DNA from: Nitrospira sp.
GTDB lineage: Bacteria; Nitrospirota; Nitrospiria; Nitrospirales; Nitrospiraceae
Direction: 5' to 3'
Length of the DNA stretch: 22,590 bases
Assembly: GCA_015904075.1 (NCBI GenBank)
Contig: JABMDH010000139.1
Span: 1-22,590, forward strand
The first letter of the stretch is position 1, and every line of letters begins with the position of its first letter. The notes beneath the pieces are model-generated. The model worked only from the letters and a program-made list of their open reading frames with translations, searched no databases and was not told where the DNA came from. Below, one piece after another: positions 6,541 through 13,762 of the stretch. Both the position numbers and the translations under genes were made by a program.

Positions 6541-8669
6541 GCCAAGCAACGCTTCAGAGTCAGGAAAAGATACTGCCGCTGCTGCGCGAAGATCTTCGAT
6601 TTATCGAGGGTGCGTCGGGCCCCGATGGCTCACCAACATGGGTCATTGTCGACCCAGTCCGTGGAAAATACTTTCAGATCGGCTGGGCTGCCTACCAGAT
6701 GTTATCGCGTTGGAGGGGGGTATCGGCGGAAGCGCTCCTGTTACAGATTCATGCAGAGACAACCTGCCGTGCGACCCGAGAAGATCTCGATGGTCTTCTT
6801 CGATTCCTGTATGGGAACCACCTTATGAGGGACCCACCGCAAGGGGGCTATCGTGCGTATGCGGCACATGCCGATGCCGTGCGTCCGCTCTGGTTGCTCT
6901 GGCTTGTCCATCACTATCTTTTTTTCCAAATCCCACTGATTCAGCCGGACCGATTTCTTCGTGTGACCCTCCCCTATGTGGAGTGGATATTTTCACGGTC
7001 GGTTGCCTGCATTATTGCGCTGATAGGACTGACGGGCCTCTATTTGGTATCACGCCAATGGGATACCTTTACGGCAACAATTCTTCATTTCTTCACACTG
7101 CGGGGACTTGGGTTGTATGTCCTCTGTTTGGCAGTCGTCAAGGTGTTCCATGAATTGGGGCATGTCTATACGGCGGCGCGCTATGGTTGTCGGATTCCTG
7201 CCATGGGCGTTGCCATGGTTGTGATGGTTCCAATGCTGTATTCAGACACGTCTGATGCGTGGAGGTTGGCCTCCCGTCGCCAGCGAGCCGCCATCGGGGC
7301 TGCCGGCATGATTGTCGAGATATCGCTGGCGGCCATAGCGATCTTCATGTGGAACTTTCTCGATGATGGTGTGGTGCGGAGTCTCGTCTTTATCATGGCG
7401 ACCACGAGTTTATTAGTAGGCATCGGCATCAATCTGAGCCCTTTGTTGCGATTTGATGGGTACTACGTGTTATCCGATTTATTGGGTATTCCCAACTTGC
7501 ACGATCGTGCTTTCGCGTTCGGTCAGTGGCAACTGCGGCGGCTATTGTTTGGTCTGGATGTGCCGATGCCAGAGCCGGTTTCTGCAGTCCGTCGTCGATT
7601 TTTGGTCTGGTTTGCCTGGGCTGTGTGGGCATACCGGTTCATGCTGTTTCTTGGCATTGCCTTCATGGTCTATGAATACTTTTTCAAGTTACTGGGAATC
7701 ATCCTCTTCGCGGTCGAAATCGGGTGGTTTATCCTGCTGCCGATCGCACGAGAACTCAATGTTTGGTGGGGCTTGAGAGGAGTGATCGGCGAGCGTGGTC
7801 GAGTATGGGTATCGGTCGGTGTGCTGATATTTCTGACGGCAGCCCTGTTCATTCCCTGGTCCGATCGTCTCAGTTTCCCGGCGGTGCTGGAATCGACGCC
7901 ACATGCGACCATCTATGCTCCGGTACCGGGAAGAGTCGTCGAGTTAGTGGTGAATGAAGGCCAACGGGTAGGAGTGGGAGACAAACTGGTTGTGTTGGAA
8001 TCGCCGACGCTTGAGAAAGATATGGCACTGACACGTAAAAGGATCGAGGTCGAGCAACTGAAGGGCCGGCGGCAGTTTGTCAATCAACAAGAGCTTGCGA
8101 AGCACCAAGTGACGCTGGAAATGCTGAAGGCGCATCTCTCACACCTTGAGGGCTTGCAGCAGCAGCAGCAGAACCTCTCGCTGATGTCCCCAATCACGGG
8201 AATTGTGACCGATCGGGCGGAGGCGTTGCATGTGGGGCGATGGGTCAATAAAGAGTTGCCGCTTGCCTATGTGGTCAATCCGGCAGGTGAAGAACTGCAT
8301 GCATTGGCGCCTGAGACGGAGGTTGGTTATCTTCGAGCAGGGCAATCGGCTCGCTTCATTCCGGAGGTGCCGGATCGACCGAGTTTGAATGCGAAGGTGA
8401 TCGAGATTCGCGACATTGATGAAAGCAGCTTCACGGTCCCCTACCTTGCGTCTCTCTATGGCGGGGATGTGCCCGTTCGGGAAGATGCCACGCGTAAATT
8501 GAGGCCGGAGGCCTCTGTTTATCGCGTTACTCTGCAACTCGTCGAGTCGCCGCCTCAATGGAACCAGGCTGTGCGAGGGATGGTGTTGGTGGAAGGGCCG
8601 CGCATCAGCTTCGCCCAACGGTTGTGGGAACAAAGCGCCCGTATCTTCATTCGTGAAAGCGGTGTGTGA
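6537..8669 (+). CDS. PqqD-like / M50 site-2-protease-type membrane protein fused to HlyD adaptor domain
   Basis: A 710-residue inner-membrane protein of the 'peptide zinc metalloprotease' type. Residues about 15-110 resemble a PqqD-like domain (WVIVDPVRGKYFQIG). A polytopic M50 core follows, with the zinc motif HELGH at 205-209 and NLSPLLRFDG at 299-308, matching the second site-2-protease motif NxxPxxxxDG with D307 as third ligand; all catalytic residues are present. More membrane segments extend to about 445. From about 455 there is a lipoyl half (APVPGRVVELVVNEGQRV), a coiled coil with a QQQQQ run (about 490-545), the second lipoyl half (SPITGIVTDRAEAL) and a beta-barrel. Intramembrane cleavage of a substrate is plausible; the cargo's C-terminal membrane segment or N-terminal element are candidates. 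Start: ATG at 6537 overlaps the previous stop; the in-frame ATG at 6441 is inside the previous gene. Confidence 0.9.
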   Translation: MSQATLQSQEKILPLLREDLRFIEGASGPDGSPTWVIVDPVRGKYFQIGWAAYQMLSRWRGVSAEALLLQIHAETTCRATREDLDGLLRFLYGNHLMRDPPQGGYRAYAAHADAVRPLWLLWLVHHYLFFQIPLIQPDRFLRVTLPYVEWIFSRSVACIIALIGLTGLYLVSRQWDTFTATILHFFTLRGLGLYVLCLAVVKVFHELGHVYTAARYGCRIPAMGVAMVVMVPMLYSDTSDAWRLASRRQRAAIGAAGMIVEISLAAIAIFMWNFLDDGVVRSLVFIMATTSLLVGIGINLSPLLRFDGYYVLSDLLGIPNLHDRAFAFGQWQLRRLLFGLDVPMPEPVSAVRRRFLVWFAWAVWAYRFMLFLGIAFMVYEYFFKLLGIILFAVEIGWFILLPIARELNVWWGLRGVIGERGRVWVSVGVLIFLTAALFIPWSDRLSFPAVLESTPHATIYAPVPGRVVELVVNEGQRVGVGDKLVVLESPTLEKDMALTRKRIEVEQLKGRRQFVNQQELAKHQVTLEMLKAHLSHLEGLQQQQQNLSLMSPITGIVTDRAEALHVGRWVNKELPLAYVVNPAGEELHALAPETEVGYLRAGQSARFIPEVPDRPSLNAKVIEIRDIDESSFTVPYLASLYGGDVPVREDATRKLRPEASVYRVTLQLVESPPQWNQAVRGMVLVEGPRISFAQRLWEQSARIFIRESGV

Positions 8670-8835
8670 AAATTGGGCATCCGGGCACTCCTGTAATTAT
8701 CCTCCCTCCTTGTAGAGCAGAAACTCAAATAACAAATAAGTAATGCCCTGGACCAAAATCTGTGTTCGGCGGCCATTTCTCATGCCAAAAATGATTGTAA
8801 ACATTTAATAAATAAGTTGAATTTACCATCATTAA

Positions 8836-8851
8836 TGGCACCATCCTTGCT
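8836..8851 (+). promoter_or_regulatory. Sigma-54 (RpoN) promoter for the giant surface protein gene
   Basis: TGGCAC (8836-8841), five bases, TTGCT (8847-8851) matches the sigma-54 -24/-12 consensus TGGCAC-N5-TTGCW. GG at 8837-8838 and GC at 8849-8850 have the required 10-bp spacing. The predicted start is near 8862, 41 nt upstream of the ATG. The 60 bp upstream are AT-rich, with a palindromic ATTTAATAAAT at 8803-8813, as suits DNA bending and enhancer binding. It implies control by an enhancer-binding activator, which is not encoded in the window. Confidence 0.7.
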
Positions 8852-8902
8852 AGTCACTTATATGATGAACTAAGAACCGATTCCCCCGGTATGTAATCTG
8901 TT

Positions 8903-11900
8903 ATGCGGATACTGCGTAGAAAGAAAAAACCGGCGGGTGGCCCAGCGCGGGACAAGCATCTCCACGTAGTAGGTAAGGGAGCTGTTACCACATCCAACTC
9001 GAGCGTTGTCGGTACGTTGCTGTCGCTCGAATCTCGCCTCATGTTTGATGGTGCTGCAGTAGCCACGGCCGGGGCCGTGACGGCTGAGCAGTCTGCGCAC
9101 AGTCAAGCCGAGGCATCGTCGTCTGACGGTTCGGCGGCGGCCGATACCATTCCTGCAGCGCCGACAGGCGAGCCTCAGTTCACCACCGATGAGCAAGCGC
9201 TGTTCGACGCGCTGGCGGCCTATGATACGTCGGCGGCCCGTCAGGAAATCGTTTTTGTGTCCTCCAGCGTTCTCGAATATCAAAAACTCCTCGACGGCAT
9301 CAGCCCCAATGTCGAAGTTATCATTCTCGACCCTGCTCGTGATGGCATCGAGCAGATGGCGGAGGCGCTGGCCGGCCGTACAGGAATCGATGCGATTCAT
9401 TTGATTGGTCATGGCACAGAAGCAGAGATCCAGCTGGGGGCAAGTTCGCTGACACAATCTTCGATCGATACGCAATACGCTGAACAGCTTCAACAAATTG
9501 GTGGGAGTCTTTCGACGGAAGCCGACATTCTGATCTATGGCTGCAACTTCGGCCAGGGTGAGGCTGGACAGGCAGCCATCCAAACATTGGCGGCTCTGAC
9601 GGGAGCCGATGTCGCCGCCAGTACCGATGCCACGGGCCATGTCGAGCTTGGCGGCGATTGGAATCTGGAAGCGCAAACCGGCTCGATCGAAGCCCAGATC
9701 GCCATCGATCAGGCCGCACAAGACAACTGGAGTGACCTGCTAGGGGTAGTGGATTGGGATTCGTTGACCTGGACTGCGGGCGCTACCGCGCCGGTCAGTC
9801 AGATTCTGACATTGAGCGACGGGAGCAACGTCACGGTCACCGTGACCGAATCCGCCACAGGTACATTGAACGGCATTACGACGGCCAACACATATACCGG
9901 TGGTTTATCTCCTGTGCAGGACGCGTTGCAGTTTGGAATGAATATCAAGTCACCAACAGACACCATCACAGTCCGGATCGATTTCAGCAATCAGCTGGGC
10001 GGCAGCGTCAATAACATCAGCCTCACCCTGTTCGATGTGGATAATAACGAGTTTGCCATATTCAACAGTAATGTGGGGAACCCGACGTCGGCGACCACCA
10101 GCACGACGAATACATTCAATGGTACCAACACGGTATCAGGCAATGGCATAGGCGCAAACGCAAACACAGGCGCCGGCAATACAACAATTACGTTCGGGAA
10201 GTCAGGCATTACCTGGGTGGAATTCACCTATGGCAGCACCAGCAACGCTAGTCCGGTCGTCGTGCTTCACGACATACTCTTTAACAGCACAATTGCCGGT
10301 GGGCCGACGCTGGACCTAAACGACAACGATGCGAGCCAGAGCGCCAGTGATAATTTCGACGATACGGCGCCGTTCACCGCGGCCTATAACAATGTGTCCG
10401 GTGGTTCCATTCCATGGAGCACGAACTGGATTGAAGTGGATGGTGGCGCCGCTCAGAGCCCCACCGCTGGAGAAGTTCGAGTTGTGGATGCGGACGCCAC
10501 CGCTGGCGTGGATGGAGAACTTCAGATAGGCGGGGGCAGCATCCAACGTTCGGTGAATCTCACTAACTACGTCAACCCCACCCTTTCGTTCAATTACCGC
10601 ACCAGCGGCACATTGGAAGCCGGAGACACGTTGGTCGTAGAGGTATCCAAAGACGCTGGAGTGACGTTCACCACCTTGCAGACATTTACTGACGATAGTA
10701 CAGGCACCGCAAATCTGAATTTAGCCGGCCATGAATCAGCCGATACCATTATCCGCTTCCGTGTGACGGGTGGGTATACCGCTGCCGATGAATTCCTCTT
10801 CGTCGATAACGTCACAATTTCCGCGGAGCCCACTGGCCACACTGCTGCCTATACGGAGGGTGGGAGTGCTGTAGGCATCAGCGATAGTGACGTTGTAATC
10901 ACCGATGCATCCAGTGTGAACATGAGCGGCGGGACGGTAGCGATTGCCAACTTTGTATCCGGCGATACGTTGACGTTCACCAACACCGGAAACATTACCG
11001 GCAGCTATAACGCACTGACCGGTGTACTTACGATTAGCGGGGTGGACACCAGAGCGAATTATCAGACCTTTATTTCCTCCATTCGGTATAGCAGCACCAG
11101 CGATAATCCCACCGTGGGTGGAACCATGACCACCCGCACGATTTCCACTGTCGTCCGCGATCAAACGACACAGCTGCCCAGCAATACAGCCTTCACTACT
11201 GTGACTATTACGGCAGTGAATGATGCACCCGATATCGTTAATGCAACAGTGAGTCTGAATGAAAACAGCGCCAACGGTACAGCGGTCTACAACGTGAATG
11301 ATTCCTTCACAGGAACGGATTTTGATCGTGAGGGGACCGCGATCAGCTATAGCATCACGGGGGGAAATACTGGTGGCGCGTTTGCCATCAACCCGGCCAC
11401 CGGCCAAATCACGGTGAACAGCAGTGCGGTGCTGAATCGTGAGAGCATTTCGAGTTTCACGCTGACGGTGCAAGCAAGCGATGGAACATTGACGGATACC
11501 GCTACTATCACCATCAATCTGAACGATGTAGACGAGTTCGATGTGGGCGCCATTACGGACACGAATGGCGGGACCAATGCGGTGAATGAAAACGCTGCAA
11601 CCGGCACGCTGGTGGGTATTACTGCTTCCGCCAGCGACGCAGACGCGACCAACAACACCATCACGTACAGCTTGACGGACAATGCCGGTGGGCGGTTCCA
11701 GATCGACGGCACGACCGGTGTGGTAACAGTGCTGAATGGAGGGTTACTCAACTATGAGAGCGCGTCATCTCACAACATCACGGTTCGGGCCGATAGCGTG
11801 GATGGTTCCTTCTCGACGCAGACGCATACGATCAATGTAAACAACGTGAACGAAGCGCCGGTGCTGGGCGGGGACGTGAGCGTGACGGTGGCGGAGAACA

Positions 11901-13501
11901 GCACGGCGGTGGGGACGTTTGCGGCGACGGACGTGGATGCGGGCGACACGGTGACGTACGGGTTGAGCGGGGCGAACGCGGGGCTGTTCACGATCAGTGC
12001 GGCGGGGGTGGTGAGCTTCGTGACGGCGCCGGATTATGAGACGAACCCCGGGCCGTTTACCTTCATCGTGACGGCGACGGATGCGCTGGGGCTGACGGAC
12101 ACGCAGACCGTGACGGTGAGCGTGACGAACGTCAATGAGGCGCCGGTGAACGTAGTGCCGGGCCCGCAGGCGGTGGCCGAGGACACGGCACTGGTGATCG
12201 GGGGCGTGAGCGTCACTGATGTGGACGGCAACTTAAGCACGACACAGTTGAGCGTGGGCAACGGGACCGTGACGGTGAGCCTAGCGGGCGGGGCGACGAT
12301 CAGCGCGGGGGCGAACGGGACGGGGACGCTGACGCTCGCCGGGACGCAGGCGCAGATCAACGCGGCCTTGGCGACGATCAGCTACCAGGGGAACCTGAAC
12401 TTTACCGGGGCGGACACGCTGACGGTGACGAGCACGGACAGTAACGCGGTGGCGGACACCGACGCAGTGACGATCAATGTGATGGCGCTTGCGAACAGCG
12501 CTCCGAGTCTTACTACGAATAGCGGCTCTATCGTTGTCCAAGGACTCACCGACATCATTACGTCAGATGAATTGCAGGTAACGGACTTTGACAACACGCC
12601 GGATCAACTGGTTTATACGCTCACAAGTCTGCCTCGGAATGGTCATCTTGAATTAACAACGGCTCCAGGGGTGGCAATCACGAGGTTTACTCAAGCGGAT
12701 ATCAATGCCGGCCGACTGATGTTCGTCCATAACGGTGCAGTGAGTACAAGTGAGAGTCTCACGTTTTTAGTTAGTGATGGCGCTGGAGGGTCCATCGGGG
12801 TGTCAACATTTACCATTGAGGTGTTGCCGTTTGCGCCGCCCCCGCCGCCCTCCCCCCCACCCATTGATCCCGGTCCCGGTCCCGGTTCTGTCTCAGGCCC
12901 TGGACCAACATTGGGTTCTACGGAAACCAGACCGCCGGTGTTGCAGCCTCCACCGGTAGATATTCAGATGGAGGGTATACCCGACGAACTGGTGAAACGA
13001 GTAGCGCTGGCGAGCCAAAAGTTTGTGAGGGAGGAGAAGCCGGATATCGCGCTCCAGGAGCCGATGCTTCTTTGTTGGATTGAGCCTCCGATTAAAAAAG
13101 TGCTGGCCGTAGGCCATAAGTTAGCTGAGCATTTAACCAAGATGGCCGACGATCTTGATCGAGCAATGGACGAGCGTGAACGTCAGACTCACCTTATTGG
13201 GCGGCTCACGTTACTCACCGGGGTGGTTTTCTCTGCAGGGGTTCTGGCGTGGATCCTGCGCGGAGGATCTTTGGTGGCAAGTTTTCTTGTTTCGATGCCG
13301 GCCTGGCGCCGTTTTGATCCGTTGCCCATCCTAAAGGCGAATAATCGAGATCGACGGAAGCGTGATCGCGAGGTACAAGCGAAGCATGAACAGGAAGATA
13401 GGCAATTCCGTGGCATTGGTCGGATTCTGAAACCTTCCGTGAAGCCAACCAAACCACAAGAGAAAGATAGAAGCGAGAAACCGAAGTCGCAAAACGATTG
13501 A
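8903..13501 (+). CDS. Giant DUF4347/cadherin-repeat surface protein with C-terminal membrane anchor
   Basis: A 1532-residue adhesin-like protein. Architecture by residue: basic N terminus with no hydrophobic signal; LESRLMFDGA at 42-51; low-complexity linker; DUF4347 at about 114-279, with His170-Gly171 after a hydrophobic run and Cys214 in LIYGCNFG; two beta-sandwich domains (about 280-466 and 468-644); an Ig-like module (645-775); three cadherin-like repeats (about 778-1080), with acidic NVNEAP-type linkers; another Ig-like module (1082-1193); a CSPG-like repeat (1195-1306, with RFTQADINAGRL); a proline/glycine-rich linker (1308-1350); a helical region; a membrane segment at about 1434-1465; and WRRFDPLPIL then a basic tail. 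No RTX nonapeptides are seen. TAA lies in frame 7 nt upstream, so the start is fixed, but the Shine-Dalgarno is poor. It is probably the cargo of the upstream export cluster. GC and codon use jump between about 11855 and 12480. Confidence 0.9.
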   Translation: MRILRRKKKPAGGPARDKHLHVVGKGAVTTSNSSVVGTLLSLESRLMFDGAAVATAGAVTAEQSAHSQAEASSSDGSAAADTIPAAPTGEPQFTTDEQALFDALAAYDTSAARQEIVFVSSSVLEYQKLLDGISPNVEVIILDPARDGIEQMAEALAGRTGIDAIHLIGHGTEAEIQLGASSLTQSSIDTQYAEQLQQIGGSLSTEADILIYGCNFGQGEAGQAAIQTLAALTGADVAASTDATGHVELGGDWNLEAQTGSIEAQIAIDQAAQDNWSDLLGVVDWDSLTWTAGATAPVSQILTLSDGSNVTVTVTESATGTLNGITTANTYTGGLSPVQDALQFGMNIKSPTDTITVRIDFSNQLGGSVNNISLTLFDVDNNEFAIFNSNVGNPTSATTSTTNTFNGTNTVSGNGIGANANTGAGNTTITFGKSGITWVEFTYGSTSNASPVVVLHDILFNSTIAGGPTLDLNDNDASQSASDNFDDTAPFTAAYNNVSGGSIPWSTNWIEVDGGAAQSPTAGEVRVVDADATAGVDGELQIGGGSIQRSVNLTNYVNPTLSFNYRTSGTLEAGDTLVVEVSKDAGVTFTTLQTFTDDSTGTANLNLAGHESADTIIRFRVTGGYTAADEFLFVDNVTISAEPTGHTAAYTEGGSAVGISDSDVVITDASSVNMSGGTVAIANFVSGDTLTFTNTGNITGSYNALTGVLTISGVDTRANYQTFISSIRYSSTSDNPTVGGTMTTRTISTVVRDQTTQLPSNTAFTTVTITAVNDAPDIVNATVSLNENSANGTAVYNVNDSFTGTDFDREGTAISYSITGGNTGGAFAINPATGQITVNSSAVLNRESISSFTLTVQASDGTLTDTATITINLNDVDEFDVGAITDTNGGTNAVNENAATGTLVGITASASDADATNNTITYSLTDNAGGRFQIDGTTGVVTVLNGGLLNYESASSHNITVRADSVDGSFSTQTHTINVNNVNEAPVLGGDVSVTVAENSTAVGTFAATDVDAGDTVTYGLSGANAGLFTISAAGVVSFVTAPDYETNPGPFTFIVTATDALGLTDTQTVTVSVTNVNEAPVNVVPGPQAVAEDTALVIGGVSVTDVDGNLSTTQLSVGNGTVTVSLAGGATISAGANGTGTLTLAGTQAQINAALATISYQGNLNFTGADTLTVTSTDSNAVADTDAVTINVMALANSAPSLTTNSGSIVVQGLTDIITSDELQVTDFDNTPDQLVYTLTSLPRNGHLELTTAPGVAITRFTQADINAGRLMFVHNGAVSTSESLTFLVSDGAGGSIGVSTFTIEVLPFAPPPPPSPPPIDPGPGPGSVSGPGPTLGSTETRPPVLQPPPVDIQMEGIPDELVKRVALASQKFVREEKPDIALQEPMLLCWIEPPIKKVLAVGHKLAEHLTKMADDLDRAMDERERQTHLIGRLTLLTGVVFSAGVLAWILRGGSLVASFLVSMPAWRRFDPLPILKANNRDRRKRDREVQAKHEQEDRQFRGIGRILKPSVKPTKPQEKDRSEKPKSQND

Positions 13502-13762
13502 TGCAGCCAGATTGGCTAAGCAGCGACTGCCTTTCCTGCCGGGTACAGTTCAGTGCGTGGCTAAAAAGAAGAATTCGTTACAGGAAATGATGGGTCTTTG
13601 CTAAGTTCTCTTTTGAGAATCAAAGACTTGTGAGTGTATTGCTGCATCATGAGAATGCAGGCACGGGCTATTTCCCTATCGCAATTCAGGTCCAGGAGGT
13701 GAAACCTCTGGAAAGGTCTATTGAAGGGGAAAATGCAAACTGTGTAGGGGACTGAAAGTCTC
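13502..13762. other. Intergenic region between the surface protein and kinase genes
   Basis: No gene is seen. Two imperfect hairpins occur: TCTTTG (13595-13600) with CAAAGA (13621-13626) around an inner TTCTC/GAGAA stem; and CCAGGAGGT (13692-13700) with ACCTCTGG (13704-13711), one bulged G. Neither has a T-run, so they are weak as terminators and could be attenuators. No clear promoter was found for the kinase. Confidence 0.3.

Noticed and set aside
8870..9721. Long minus-strand open frame opposite the DUF4347 region (and others opposite the cadherin repeats)
   Set aside because: It is a shadow of codon bias in the repeat-rich gene; the translation has no recognisable domain.
8903..13501. 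Classical RTX type I secretion substrate
   Set aside because: No GGxGxDxxx nonapeptide repeats are present, and the C terminus is a membrane anchor with a basic tail.
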